Numbered from the stretch's first letter, positions 5,011 through 14,007 are shown. The stretch is DNA of 27,324 nucleotides from an uncultured Pseudomonas sp. (GCF_946885955.1 NZ_CAMPHI010000058.1:1-27324); one strand, 5' to 3'. The notes: a model not told the origin generated them from the letters alone. Numbers and translations are program-made.

Positions 5011-6237
5011 ATGCAAAACAAGACCTACAACCTGCTGGAAGTCGCCAACGGTAAACCGATCAAGCTCTGGACCCAGGGCGTGCCGGTCGAGACCGATGCC
5101 AAGCAACAGCTGATCAACACCGCCAAGCTGCCGTTTATCTTCAAACACCTGGCGGTGATGCCGGACGTGCACCTGGGTAAGGGTTCGACCATCGGCAGTG
5201 TGATCCCCACCCTGGGCGCAGTGATTCCCGCCGCGGTCGGCGTGGATATCGGTTGCGGGATGATGGCCGCGCGCACCTCGCTGACCGCCAGCGACCTGCC
5301 GGACAACCTCAGCGGGCTACGCGATGCCATCGAACGTGCCGTGCCCCATGGCCGTACCAGCGGTCGAGGCGGCCGCGATAAAGGCGCCTGGGAGAATGTG
5401 CCCGACGCCACCGACCAGGCCTGGGCCAACCTGGCCGGGCGTTTCAAGCTGATCACCGATAAGCAACCGCGATTGGAGAAAACCAACAACCGCAAGCATC
5501 TGGGAACCCTGGGTACCGGCAACCACTTTATCGAGGTCTGCCTCGACGAGGCGCAGCGCGTCTGGTTCATGCTGCACAGCGGTTCGCGCGGCGTGGGCAA
5601 CGCCATCGGCAGCCTGTATATCGAACTGGCCAAGGCCGATATGCGCCAGCACATCGCCAACCTGCCGGACAAGGACCTGGCCTACTTCGAAGAAGGCAGC
5701 CAGCACTATCAGGACTATGTGGAGGCCGTGGGTTGGGCCCAGGACTTCGCCCGACAGAACCGCGAACTGATGATGCAGGCGGTGATCGCCGCGGCGCGCC
5801 AGGTGATCCGCAAGCCGTTCGAGGCCAACCTGCAAGCGGTCAACTGCCACCACAACTATGTACAGAAGGAACGCCACTTCGGCGAAGACGTGCTGATCAC
5901 CCGCAAGGGCGCGGTTTCGGCGCAGAAGGGCGAACTGGGCATCATCCCCGGCTCCATGGGCGCGAAAAGCTTTATCGTCCGCGGCCTGGGTAACGAGGAG
6001 GCGTTTAGCTCCTGCAGCCACGGCGCCGGCCGGGTAATGAGCCGTACCCAGGCGAAAAAGCAGTTCAGCCTGGACGACCAGATCCGCGCCACCGCCCATG
6101 TGGAATGCCGCAAGGATGCCGACGTGATCGACGAGATCCCCATGGCCTACAAGGACATCGAGAAAGTCATGCACGCCCAGCGCGAGCTGGTGGAAGTGGT
6201 ACACACCCTGCGGCAGGTGGTGTGCGTTAAAGGATAG
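5011..6237 (+). CDS. rtcB: RtcB, RNA-splicing ligase
   Basis: This 408-residue protein has the length of E. coli RtcB. RtcB joins RNA 3'-phosphate or 2',3'-cyclic phosphate ends to 5'-OH ends using GTP and manganese. Metal-binding residues are visible in GVDIGCGMM (D79, C82), in TLGTGNHFIEV and in HSGSRGVG. The guanylylated histidine is H337 in SSCSHGAGR. NCHHNYVQKERHF is also conserved. ATG 5011 is preceded by only a weak ribosome binding site (ACGAG at 4997-5001), and a Y-like RNA plus a small hairpin occupy the leader. The HEAT-repeat gene starts 12 bases after the stop, so the two are co-translated or tightly coupled. Confidence 0.97.
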   Translation: MQNKTYNLLEVANGKPIKLWTQGVPVETDAKQQLINTAKLPFIFKHLAVMPDVHLGKGSTIGSVIPTLGAVIPAAVGVDIGCGMMAARTSLTASDLPDNLSGLRDAIERAVPHGRTSGRGGRDKGAWENVPDATDQAWANLAGRFKLITDKQPRLEKTNNRKHLGTLGTGNHFIEVCLDEAQRVWFMLHSGSRGVGNAIGSLYIELAKADMRQHIANLPDKDLAYFEEGSQHYQDYVEAVGWAQDFARQNRELMMQAVIAAARQVIRKPFEANLQAVNCHHNYVQKERHFGEDVLITRKGAVSAQKGELGIIPGSMGAKSFIVRGLGNEEAFSSCSHGAGRVMSRTQAKKQFSLDDQIRATAHVECRKDADVIDEIPMAYKDIEKVMHAQRELVEVVHTLRQVVCVKG

Positions 6238-6249
6238 AAGGACAGGAAA

Positions 6250-7632
6250 ATGAAACACCTAACGCAATGGCTGGAACGCTTGCGCCATCGGCACCAACAC
6301 CCGCTGAGCAGCGCGCACTACTGGCAGCAGGATGCGCTGAACGTGCTTGCAGATTGCGACGAGCAAAGTGATTGGTCGCAACTCAGCCGCAACAGTAACG
6401 GCTTCGTACGCGAGGTTGCCGTACGCGTGCTATGCGATACGCCGAGTAAGCAGGCTTTGCTCGCGCTGGTCGAGCGACTCAACGACTGGGTGCCGCAAAT
6501 ACGTCAGTTGGCCGAACGTGGAGTGCAGCACTACCTGCACCCCAATCAGGCTGACGCACTGCTTTACGCCTTGGAGCCCTTGCTGGCATTGGCCGGCAAG
6601 GGCCGCTGTAACTCCGAGGCGATCCTGCAGCAAATGGCTGAAGTGCTGGCTCGCCCAGAATTGCACACCGCACTTACGGAGGCACTGAACAGCCGCCGAG
6701 GCAAAGGTGCACGCTTTCTTTTCGAACTACTGCTGAAGGGCGAAGCAGGCGCGCTGCCGACAACACTGCAAATAGCCATGAAGCACGCCGACACTGGCGT
6801 ACGACGCATGGCATTGACCGCCAGCAGACGCCTAGCCCTGACAGACGCCAGACTGCTTTTGCGGCAAGGCTTTACAAGCTCAAGTGCGCAAATAAGGGTA
6901 ACCGCGCTACGCGAATGGCTGGCGCGGGACGAACAACTGCCGCAGATACAGGACTTGCTGTCCCAGGGCTTGCTCGATCCCGCGCCAGCGGTTCGCTGCC
7001 TGGCTTGCTGGGCGGCGCCTCGCTATCAAATAAACAGTGCAGAAGTACTGATGCATGGGTTGGCCGCACAACCGACAGACAAGAACGGTTGGCTCGGGCT
7101 TGTCGGCCTGGCCAAGGAGCTGGTTGATAAGCGAGCGCTGCCGACTCTGCAAGTTGCCTTGTTGCACCCGGCGCCGGTGGTTCGTAGCAGAGCATTGGAA
7201 GCCATCGCGGCGATAGCGCCTGATGATGTACTGGCGCCCCTGCTGAGCGCTCTGGATGACCCGTCCATCCACGTAGTACGCACAGCCAGCAGGCTGCTGA
7301 AAAGACAATCCATATGCACAGGCAACGAGCAACTCTCAGCCGCCATAGCCAGCGCGCTTAACAATGGAGAAAGTCGCAAGCTCGCTACCTTGGCCGCCCT
7401 GACTCCGCTTTGGAGCCATTTGCAGTATCTGCTAAATGCGCTGGACGCCGCAGAAGGTGAAGCACCGCGCGAAATACTGCAGCCCGCTTTGGACACATGG
7501 CGCAAACGCCGGCGCAGAGCCTATGCCTTGCAAGCAACGCCTGAACAACAGGCGCTGCTGACAAAGCAACTGTCGACCCTGATGGCAACCAACAAGCTGG
7601 ATCAATGTGCGCCTCTGGACTGGATAAACTGA
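6250..7632 (+). CDS. HEAT-repeat protein of the RNA-repair operon
   Basis: This 460-residue protein consists mostly of paired amphipathic helices. Typical HEAT/armadillo units recur, for example VPQIRQLAERGVQHYL near residue 80, TGVRRMALTASRRLAL near 180, AQIRVTALREWLA near 215, APAVRCLACWAA near 245, APVVRSRALEAIAAIAP near 308 and PSIHVVRTASRLLKR near 337. No signal peptide, catalytic motif or membrane segment is visible. The C-terminus has a basic patch WRKRRRRAYAL. I know no characterised homologue. Superhelical repeat proteins of this kind usually bind protein or RNA. AAGGACAGGA just before ATG 6250 is a strong ribosome binding site. Its position between rtcB and rlaP suggests a scaffold or RNA-recognition role in repair, which is inference. 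Confidence 0.85.
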   Translation: MKHLTQWLERLRHRHQHPLSSAHYWQQDALNVLADCDEQSDWSQLSRNSNGFVREVAVRVLCDTPSKQALLALVERLNDWVPQIRQLAERGVQHYLHPNQADALLYALEPLLALAGKGRCNSEAILQQMAEVLARPELHTALTEALNSRRGKGARFLFELLLKGEAGALPTTLQIAMKHADTGVRRMALTASRRLALTDARLLLRQGFTSSSAQIRVTALREWLARDEQLPQIQDLLSQGLLDPAPAVRCLACWAAPRYQINSAEVLMHGLAAQPTDKNGWLGLVGLAKELVDKRALPTLQVALLHPAPVVRSRALEAIAAIAPDDVLAPLLSALDDPSIHVVRTASRLLKRQSICTGNEQLSAAIASALNNGESRKLATLAALTPLWSHLQYLLNALDAAEGEAPREILQPALDTWRKRRRRAYALQATPEQQALLTKQLSTLMATNKLDQCAPLDWIN

Positions 7633-7656
7633 AGACCGGTAACAAGGATTAAACAG

Positions 7657-8457
7657 ATGGACCTGCATCAACACCGCCACCCACTGTCGCCAGAAATGCG
7701 CGAATGGGTGCTGCGTGAACTGCAAGAGATAGAAACCCAGCATAACGTCACCGTGCTTTATGCCTGTGAGTCGGGCAGCCGCGCCTGGGGTTTCGCCTCT
7801 CCGGACAGCGATTACGACGTGCGCTTCGTTTACGTGCAGCGCCAGCCCTGGTATCTGCGCGTGGATGCGCCGCGCGACGTGATCGAACGGCCGCTGAGCG
7901 ACGAGCTGGATATCGGCGGCTGGGAGCTGCGCAAAACCCTGCAACTGCTGCGCAAATCCAACCCCACGCTACTGGAGTGGCTGGACTCGCCGCTGGTGTA
8001 CCGCAGCGAGCCGGGCGCCGCCGAGCAGTTGCGCGAGCTGGCCGAGCAGTTCTACTGCCCGACCGCGGCGCGGCATCACTACCTGTCGATGGCCAAGAAG
8101 AACTTTCGCGGCTACCTGCAGGATGAGCAGGTGCGCTTCAAGAAGTACCTGTACGTGCTGCGCCCACTTCTGGCGGTGCGCTGGATCGACCAAGGCCTGG
8201 GCCGCCCGCCGATGACCTTCGCCGCGCTGCTCGACGCCACCGTCAGCGACCCCGCGCTGCTGGCTGAAATCGACACACTGTTGGTGCTCAAGCGCCAGGT
8301 GGTGGAGTCGGCCTACGGCCCGCGTCGCCCGGCGATCCACGCCTTTATCGAACAGGCTCTGCAAGAGGCCGAAGCGCAGCCGGCACTGCCAAAAGCGGGC
8401 GGAGACACGACTTATCTCGACCGCTATCTGTGCAAGACGGTGCTGCGCTATTCGTAA
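7657..8457 (+). CDS. rlaP: RlaP-type nucleotidyltransferase (polymerase-beta fold)
   Basis: This 266-residue protein has the minimal nucleotidyltransferase signature. SGSRAWGF (residues 39-46) holds the Gly-Ser motif and PDSDYDVRF (49-57) supplies the two metal-binding aspartates, D52 and D54. It matches the family named RlaP (RNA repair-associated polymerase beta), predicted by comparative genomics to add or template nucleotides at damaged RNA ends and often found beside RtcB. The C-terminal half is helical and basic (MAKKNFRGYLQ, RFKKYLYVLRPLLAVRW). AAGGA lies nine bases before ATG 7657, and the gap to the HEAT gene is 24 bases. The substrate, RNA or protein, has not been shown as far as I know. 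Confidence 0.88.
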   Translation: MDLHQHRHPLSPEMREWVLRELQEIETQHNVTVLYACESGSRAWGFASPDSDYDVRFVYVQRQPWYLRVDAPRDVIERPLSDELDIGGWELRKTLQLLRKSNPTLLEWLDSPLVYRSEPGAAEQLRELAEQFYCPTAARHHYLSMAKKNFRGYLQDEQVRFKKYLYVLRPLLAVRWIDQGLGRPPMTFAALLDATVSDPALLAEIDTLLVLKRQVVESAYGPRRPAIHAFIEQALQEAEAQPALPKAGGDTTYLDRYLCKTVLRYS

Positions 8458-8467
8458 GGAAACAGCG

Positions 8468-9334
8468 ATGCAAAAAGAAACTACCCGGTCGCTACCAGCC
8501 TGCCGGCTGGCCGTCAGGTTTGCTCGAAAAGCTCCCGTCGCGGTACTGCTGCGACGGGGGCCATCCAGGTGGGTGCAGTTGATAACCTGGCACCTGGATA
8601 ACGACCGCATTGAACCTGGCCAATGGATCAAAGCCCGAATCTACGAAGACCTGTGTGATTTGTCTGAGGACGGAGAACTGTTCATTTACTCAGCCAGAAA
8701 AGGCAGTTATTGGACCATGAGCCATCGCGACAAGGTAGGCGAAACCTGGACCACCATCAGCCGACCGCCATTCTTCAGCGCATTGGCGTTATGGTCGAAT
8801 GGCTGCTGGGATGGAGGGGGATGTTTACGGCCCGAAGGAGCGTGACCGTGGGCCTCCCAACTCCTCGCCCTCATCCAGATCATTCACCAACGGGTATCGA
8901 TGTGCAGGGTTATCCGATGCCCAAGGACCAACCGCAAAATCTGTCGACATTGATAGCCCTGCGTGACGGCTGGCAACCATTGACGTGTTCAGCCGAAGAG
9001 CTCCAGGGATTATTACTGGCGATTCCAATCGCCCCTGGAAAAGCTGGGCTGCAAGGGTTCCGTACGCATTGTCAGAACGTCGACACACGACAAGCATTAC
9101 AGAACCACCGATCACTTCCGCGTACTCAACGTGCAGGGAGAAACCGATCTCGGCGCAACCGACTTTGTCGACTTCGACTCGAAAGGCCGCCTGGTCCAAG
9201 GACGCCCGGGGCGACTACTGGTTTGCAGCGATCCCACTGAACAGCAATTGGAATGGCAAGAACTGGCAGATTTCTCAAGCTCAGTTCCCACACCCTTACC
9301 GCCAGCCGACTGGGCTACGGACTGGCCGAAATAG
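8468..9334 (+). pseudogene. Frameshifted cargo gene between rlaP and rtcA
   Basis: One protein is spread over two frames. Frame A starts at ATG 8468 after AAGGA and reads VLLRRGPSRWVQLITWHLD, then PGQWIKARIYEDLCDLSEDG and SRPPFFSALALWSNGCWDGGG, then hits a stop at 8843-8845. At the run of five G at 8816-8820 the sense moves to another frame (MFTARRSVTVGLP, HPDHSPTGIDVQGYP, LRDGWQPL). Near 9000 it returns to the first frame (DYYWRFQSPLEKLG, DHFRVLNVQGETDLGATDFVD, ending DWATDWPK at 9334). The intact form would have about 285 residues. I recall uncharacterised bacterial proteins with this RGPS-W-L...GQW-KGRIYE pattern but know no function. Base composition is lower in GC than the flanks. A sequencing indel at the G run is possible; two independent shifts make decay more likely. 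Confidence 0.75.
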
Positions 9335-9370
9335 GGCCACGCAATTATGGCTATTGGAGCAACAAGACTA

Positions 9371-10399
9371 ATGAACAAGGAATTTCTCGAACTGGACGGC
9401 GCCATCGGCGGTGGCCAGGTATTGCGCAGCGCTCTGAGCCTGTCGATGGTCAGCGGTCGACCGTTTCGCATCGTCAATATTCGCGCCCGGCGCAGCCGGC
9501 CGGGTTTGCTGCGTCAGCACCTGACCGCCGTGCTGGCCGCCGCCGAGGTGTGTGGTGCTCAGGTCGAAGGCGCGCAGCTGGGCTCGATGAGCTTGAATTT
9601 CAGTCCAGGCGTGATCAGGGCCGGCGACTACAGCTTCAGCATCGGCACCGCCGGTAGCTGCACCCTGGTGTTGCAGACGCTGCTGCCGGCCCTGTTGCGG
9701 GCGCCCGATAACAGCCGTCTGCGAATCAGCGGCGGCACCCATAACCCGGCTGCGCCGCCGAGCGATTTCTTGCAGCACGCCTGGCTGCCGCTATTACGGC
9801 GCATGGGCGCGCAACTGGAGTTGAACCTGCTGCGTCATGGCTTCGCGCCGGCCGGCGGCGGCCAGTTGGAGTTGCATGTGCAACCCGGCCAGCTGCAAGC
9901 GCTGCACCTTGAAGAGCGCGGTGCCGTACTCGAGCAACAGGCGCGCTGCCTGCTGGCCGGCGTGCCGGGGCAGGTGGGAGCAAGGGAGTTGGAGCGCTTG
10001 GCCAAACGCTTGAAGCTGCCGGACGAGGCGTTGCATTTCGTCCATCTGCCGCAAGAGCATGGGCCGGGTAACGCGCTGCTGCTGGAAGTGCGTTGCGAGC
10101 AACTCACTGAAGTCTTCGCCGCCTTCGGCCAACCACGGCTGCGCGCCGAGCACGTCGCTGATCAAGTCGCCGAGCAGGCCCGCGATTGGCTTGGCGGCGA
10201 GACCGCGGTAGCCGAGCACCTGGCCGATCAATTGCTGCTGCCCATGGCGCTGGCCGGCGGCGGCAGTTTCACCACGCCGCGGCGTACCGATCACCTGGAC
10301 AGCAATATCCAGGTGATCGAAGCCTTTATGCCGCTGCGTATCCACTGCGAAACCCTAGGACCGCAGCGGTTGCGGGTCAGCTGTACACCGGTGCCTTGA
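9371..10399 (+). CDS. rtcA: RtcA, RNA 3'-terminal phosphate cyclase
   Basis: RtcA converts RNA 3'-phosphate to 2',3'-cyclic phosphate through an adenylylated histidine, preparing ends for RtcB. From ATG 9371 the protein has 342 residues. I chose this start because MNKEFLELDGA aligns with the E. coli N-terminus and GGAG lies 11 bases upstream. ATG 9347 is also in frame. Conserved blocks include RPGLLRQHLTAV, GSCTLVLQTLLPAL, SGGTHNPAAPPSDF and ADQLLLPMALAGGG. The nucleotidyl histidine corresponds to H308 in TDHLDSN. The N-terminal loop reads DGAIGGGQ, whereas E. coli has DGAQGEGGGQ, so the usual Glu of this loop is missing. It is the last gene of the operon. No terminator follows, but a structured element begins about 105 bases after the stop. 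Confidence 0.95.
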   Translation: MNKEFLELDGAIGGGQVLRSALSLSMVSGRPFRIVNIRARRSRPGLLRQHLTAVLAAAEVCGAQVEGAQLGSMSLNFSPGVIRAGDYSFSIGTAGSCTLVLQTLLPALLRAPDNSRLRISGGTHNPAAPPSDFLQHAWLPLLRRMGAQLELNLLRHGFAPAGGGQLELHVQPGQLQALHLEERGAVLEQQARCLLAGVPGQVGARELERLAKRLKLPDEALHFVHLPQEHGPGNALLLEVRCEQLTEVFAAFGQPRLRAEHVADQVAEQARDWLGGETAVAEHLADQLLLPMALAGGGSFTTPRRTDHLDSNIQVIEAFMPLRIHCETLGPQRLRVSCTPVP

Positions 10400-10505
10400 C
10401 TCCCGAAACCGGGTATAGCGCGGAGCCCTCCAGACGAGAACGGCTGAAAAAGCAGCGAACGAGTTGTTGATAAGCCATTTGATGGGCGCTCGCCTGCATT
10501 CGAGA

Positions 10506-10586
10506 CACCGCATAACCTAGCGACCTGTTAGCGCAGCTCACAGGTCGAGCCTTCGCATGTCCGTGGCTCAGGTCGCACTTATGCGG
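10506..10586. other. Cloverleaf-like inverted repeat element
   Basis: In the 246-bp gap after rtcA, ACCGCATAA (10506-10514) pairs exactly with TTATGCGGT (10578-10586). Inside, CGACCTGT (10520-10527) pairs with ACAGGTCG (10539-10546), and GAGCC (10546-10550) with GGCTC (10564-10568). CAGGTCG recurs at 10568-10574, so an alternative pairing exists. The result is an 81-base three-way junction. No T-run follows immediately, though TTTT occurs about 15 bases downstream. It may be a structured RNA, a leader of the next gene or a remnant of a mobile repeat. The rest of the gap shows nothing I can name. Confidence 0.5.
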
Positions 10587-10645
10587 TTCCGAAGCTGTGT
10601 TTTCCGCCCTACGTCGTTATCCTCAGGTTTTGCCCGAGGCCCAAT

Positions 10646-11659
10646 ATGGACGACCAGCCTAATCGCAACCATCTACTGGTCAGCAACTTGCCCTTCTCCG
10701 CCTGGCTGCCATTTGTGATCGGAGGCGCCTACGGCTTGCTGCTGCGCTTGATCTTTTCCGGCAATGGGGTCTCATCGCTGCCCGATGTCATGGCTGGTGC
10801 CTTCGTCTATGCCGTCCCCTTCGCCGTGGGCGCCATCACCATCTATCTGGCAGAGCAGCGGACCCGGCGCAGCTGGTTGTTCTATGCATTCGCGCCCTGG
10901 CTGTCGGTGGGACTGTTTGTCGGCGGCGCGGGCCTGGCGCTGATCGAAGGTCTGATCTGCATCGTCATGGCGCTGCCACTGTTTCTGATCCTTGGCTCGG
11001 CAGGCGGGCTGGTCATGGGTTTGATTTGCCGATTTCGCAACCGCCCGCTGCGCACCGTGCAAAGCATTTCCCTGCTGCCGCTGGTGTTGCTACTCGGCGA
11101 AGGACTGATCCCCGCCGGCGACCGCATCAGCGGACTTGAGCGCAGCCTGTACATAGCCGCACCGCCGTCCGCGGTCTGGCAGTTGATTCTCAACCCCAGC
11201 GATATCCGCCCCGACGAGTTGGCTGGCGGCCTGGCCTACCGCATCGGCGTGCCCTATCCCATACAGGCACGCACCCAGGCAGAGGGCGTGGGCGGCCTGC
11301 GCCGCTCGACCTGGGCTAGCGGGGTTTCGTTCGACGAACGCATCACCGCCTGGCAACCGAACCGCTATATCGCCTGGCGCTACGAATTTCATCCAGACTC
11401 GTTTCCACCCGGCACCATGGACGAACACGTGGTGATCGGTGGCGAATACTTCGACCTGCTGGACAGCGCCTATCAACTGATCCCCGAAGCGGGCGGCACC
11501 CGCCTGCAGCTGCGCGTCAACTTCCGCACCAGCACCAAGTTCAACTGGTATGCGCAGCCGCTGGCCAGGCTGATGCTCGGCGACACCGCCGAAGTCCTGC
11601 TGGGCTTCTATAAACAACGGGCCGAAGCGCAGGTAGCAGCGGTGACAGCGGCGCGATAG
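10646..11659 (+). CDS. Membrane protein with C-terminal SRPBCC domain
   Basis: This 337-residue protein has four or five predicted N-terminal membrane segments (around residues 18-37, 47-67, 76-98, 100-125 and 138-152). A soluble C-terminal half follows from about residue 165. That half starts with RSLYIAAPPSAVWQLI and contains EHVVIGGEYFDLLDSAYQLIPEAGGTRL and LQLRVNFRTSTKFNWYAQPL, the pattern of SRPBCC/START-like ligand-binding domains (polyketide cyclase or Bet v 1 fold). The family binds hydrophobic ligands, but no ligand can be named here. It is probably monocistronic: rtcA ends 246 bases before it and a terminator follows at 11771-11796. No functional tie to RNA repair is visible. Confidence 0.75.
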   Translation: MDDQPNRNHLLVSNLPFSAWLPFVIGGAYGLLLRLIFSGNGVSSLPDVMAGAFVYAVPFAVGAITIYLAEQRTRRSWLFYAFAPWLSVGLFVGGAGLALIEGLICIVMALPLFLILGSAGGLVMGLICRFRNRPLRTVQSISLLPLVLLLGEGLIPAGDRISGLERSLYIAAPPSAVWQLILNPSDIRPDELAGGLAYRIGVPYPIQARTQAEGVGGLRRSTWASGVSFDERITAWQPNRYIAWRYEFHPDSFPPGTMDEHVVIGGEYFDLLDSAYQLIPEAGGTRLQLRVNFRTSTKFNWYAQPLARLMLGDTAEVLLGFYKQRAEAQVAAVTAAR

Positions 11660-11770
11660 ATAGGCTGCATTGAATAGCCGTGCCTTCAGGCCTGGGTTGA
11701 TCAGGGCGGATAAACCGCAGTGCAACCCGGATGCTGGCGACCCATGCCCAGCACGATATGACGGGCAGAA

Positions 11771-11796
11771 AAAAACCGGATCACGATCCGGTTTTT
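11771..11796. terminator. Bidirectional terminator
   Basis: CCGGATC (11776-11782) and GATCCGG (11785-11791) form a near-perfect hairpin, with A residues on the left and TTTTT (11792-11796) on the right. It can therefore stop the rightward SRPBCC-domain gene and the leftward pagL gene, which converge here. Confidence 0.92.
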
Positions 11797-11812
11797 CTCA
11801 AAGCACCAGCGC

Positions 11813-12331
11813 CTAGAAACTCATTCGGTAATGCAGCATATAGGCTTCGATACCATCGTTGGGCTGCTTAAGGCCGGCATTGGAATAGTGGATGGCACGC
11901 ACGCCGATTTCCTGTTTAGCGAAGCGCACACCGAAGCCGATGCGGTCCTCGAACTGGAAGGATGAGCCCAGGTCGTTGTCTTCCAATCGCGTATCGGCAA
12001 ATGCCGCCACACCGATACCCGCTTCTACATAGGGCTTGACCTTTTCACCGGCGAACTCGTAAACGAATACCGGCGCAAACGACAGGCTGTGGTTGCTGGA
12101 GGTTTCGTCACCCTCCCAGAAGGTATAGCCGGCGTCCCAGTAGCCCGTCAGGCGACCAACGCCACTCTGCCACCAGCTACGGTTGAAATCGAATTGAGCG
12201 CCCAGGCGATAGACCATAGTGGACTCGCCCGATTGGCCAACGGCAACGGTCATGTCAGCGGCGTGCGCCGCACCAATGGCCGTCATGGAAAGGGCCGCGA
12301 AAGCAGCCAAACGCATCATCGGTTTGTTCAT
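11813..12331 (-). CDS. pagL: PagL, lipid A 3-O-deacylase
   Basis: This 172-residue outer-membrane beta-barrel removes the 3-position acyl chain from lipid A. A signal peptide (MNKPMMRLAAFAALSMTAIG) is followed by AAHA, with probable cleavage after residue 24. The catalytic triad of the family is present as H148 and S150 in IHYSNAG and E162 in DGIEAY. Alternating hydrophobic strands and a C-terminal phenylalanine fit outer-membrane insertion. Size matches P. aeruginosa PagL, which is also near murI. It is transcribed leftward into the bidirectional terminator. The gap to murI is about 100 bases and shows no obvious promoter motif. Confidence 0.93.
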   Translation of the reverse strand: MNKPMMRLAAFAALSMTAIGAAHAADMTVAVGQSGESTMVYRLGAQFDFNRSWWQSGVGRLTGYWDAGYTFWEGDETSSNHSLSFAPVFVYEFAGEKVKPYVEAGIGVAAFADTRLEDNDLGSSFQFEDRIGFGVRFAKQEIGVRAIHYSNAGLKQPNDGIEAYMLHYRMSF

Positions 12332-12433
12332 CGGATAATCCTTCTCTGACGAGACAATCGTATTGGTTCCTCATGCAGTATGGTCGGCCGCAGGCAAAGC
12401 GACATGACGCAAATCAGCATTGGGTAAGTAATG

Positions 12434-13222
12434 TCAGAACGACTCTATAACTGACCGATCACCCAACAAAAGGGTCAATACATTTGCCATCTGCGCAGAA
12501 TCGCCGCTCGACCAGTAGCGCGCAGGCCGGGCCGGGCCGACCGCCAGAAGGTCACGTTCGTCGAGCAGACGCTGCAGTTGGCGCGCCACGGCAGCGCCGG
12601 TGTCGATCAGGCTGACCGATGGCGGCACCAGGGTCTGCAGCAAGGATTTGATAAAGGGGTAATGGGTGCAACCGAGGATCAAGGTGTCGCAGCCCTGCTC
12701 CAGCAAAGGTGCGACAAAACCCTGTAGCAGCGCGCGGGTCTGTGCGCTATCCAGGTCGCCGGCCTCGATACGTTCGACCAGCCCCGGACAGGGCTGGGTG
12801 ACGACCCGCACGTCACTGGCGAAGCGATCGAGCAGCGCGGCGAACTTGGCGCTTTTCAATGTTCCCGTGGTCGCCAGCACGCCGACCACACCGCTACGGG
12901 TCGCCGCCGCCGCTGGTTTGACCGCTGGCTCCATGCCCACCACCGGCAGCTGCGGATACAGCTCGCGCAGCTCGGCCACACCCGCGACTGTGGCGGTATT
13001 GCACGCCAGCACCAGGGCCTTGGCGCCTTGTTCGAGCAGGAAGGCGGCGATCCGCCGGCAGCGCTCGCGGATAAATTCCGGGCTCTTTTCGCCGTAGGGC
13101 ACATGCCCGCTGTCGGCCACGTAGAGCAGCGACTCGCTGGGCAACAACGCACGGATTTCACGCAGCACCGAGAGGCCGCCCACTCCGGAATCGAAGACGC
13201 CGATCGGCGCTTGATTACTCAT
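12434..13222 (-). CDS. murI: Glutamate racemase
   Basis: The enzyme makes D-glutamate from L-glutamate for peptidoglycan. The 262-residue protein has both catalytic cysteines, C74 in [10 protein letters not shown] and C185 in LGCTHYPF. The phosphate and substrate loop [14 protein letters not shown] is near the N-terminus. I chose ATG 13222. A GTG one codon upstream (13225) is also possible. The start lies five bases after the moeB stop codon, so murI is translationally coupled to the prmC-moeB genes. Confidence 0.97.
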   Translation of the reverse strand: MSNQAPIGVFDSGVGGLSVLREIRALLPSESLLYVADSGHVPYGEKSPEFIRERCRRIAAFLLEQGAKALVLACNTATVAGVAELRELYPQLPVVGMEPAVKPAAAATRSGVVGVLATTGTLKSAKFAALLDRFASDVRVVTQPCPGLVERIEAGDLDSAQTRALLQGFVAPLLEQGCDTLILGCTHYPFIKSLLQTLVPPSVSLIDTGAAVARQLQRLLDERDLLAVGPARPARYWSSGDSAQMANVLTLLLGDRSVIESF

Positions 13223-13227
13223 CACCG

Positions 13228-14007
13228 CTACTCACCGCCGCCACAAACGCTGCAGGCCGGGTCGCGCTTGACCCGCAACTCGCGGAAACGACTGCCAAGC
13301 GCATCGATCAACAGCAGCCGGCCAACCAGCGGCTCGCCGAATGGCACCAGTAATTTCAGCGCCTCCAGGGCCTGCAGGCTACCGACCAGGCCAACCAGCG
13401 GCCCGACCACCCCGGCTTCGCTGCAGGTCAGCTCGGCTTCGCTGCCGTGGCCATACAGGCAGTGGTAGCAAGGGCTGTCGGCGCGGCGCGGGTCGAACAC
13501 CGACAACTGCCCCTCAAGGCGGATCGCGGCGCCGCTGACCAGCGGAACCTTGGCCGCCACGCAGGCGGCATTCACCGCGGTACGGGTGGTGAAATTGTCC
13601 GAGCAGTCGAGCACCAGGTCGACCGCCGCCACGGCCGCGGCCAAGGAATCGCTGTCCAACCCCTGAGCATGGGTATGCAGGCGGATCTGCGGGTTGATCG
13701 CCAGTAAGCGCTGCGAGGCCGACTCGACCTTGCTCAGGCCGATACTGCGAGTGTCGTGGGCGATCTGCCGTTGCAGGTTGCTCAGGTCGACGGTATCGAA
13801 ATCCGCCAGGTGCAACTCGCCCACGCCAGCCGCAGCCAGATAGAGCGCCACCGGAGAGCCCAGGCCGCCCAGGCCGATGATCAGCGCGCGGCTGTTCTTC
13901 AGGCGCAATTGGCCGGCGATATCGATCTGTTGCAGCAGGATCTGCCGGCTGTAGCGCAGCAGCTCCTCGTCACTCAGCATGTCTTGCGGATTCATGGCAT
14001 TACTCAT
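13228..14007 (-). CDS. moeB: MoeB/ThiF-type adenylyltransferase
   Basis: MoeB adenylates the C-terminal glycine of MoaD-type sulphur carriers in molybdopterin synthesis. The 259-residue protein has the E1-like nucleotide-binding loop [32 protein letters not shown], the aspartate region [10 protein letters not shown] and two zinc-binding CxxC pairs (CYHC and CSVC near the C-terminus). It lacks a C-terminal rhodanese domain. ATG 14007 overlaps the prmC stop codon (ATGAGTAA). A second in-frame ATG at 13995 is an alternative. Its place between prmC and murI is the usual Pseudomonas order. The adenylyl-acceptor partner is not in the window. Confidence 0.93.
   Translation of the reverse strand: MSNAMNPQDMLSDEELLRYSRQILLQQIDIAGQLRLKNSRALIIGLGGLGSPVALYLAAAGVGELHLADFDTVDLSNLQRQIAHDTRSIGLSKVESASQRLLAINPQIRLHTHAQGLDSDSLAAAVAAVDLVLDCSDNFTTRTAVNAACVAAKVPLVSGAAIRLEGQLSVFDPRRADSPCYHCLYGHGSEAELTCSEAGVVGPLVGLVGSLQALEALKLLVPFGEPLVGRLLLIDALGSRFRELRVKRDPACSVCGGGE

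Noticed and set aside
8813..8830. Programmed frameshift at GGAGGGGGATG
   Set aside because: No slippery heptamer with a stimulatory structure was recognised, and a second shift near 9000 is also needed, which points to decay or assembly error.
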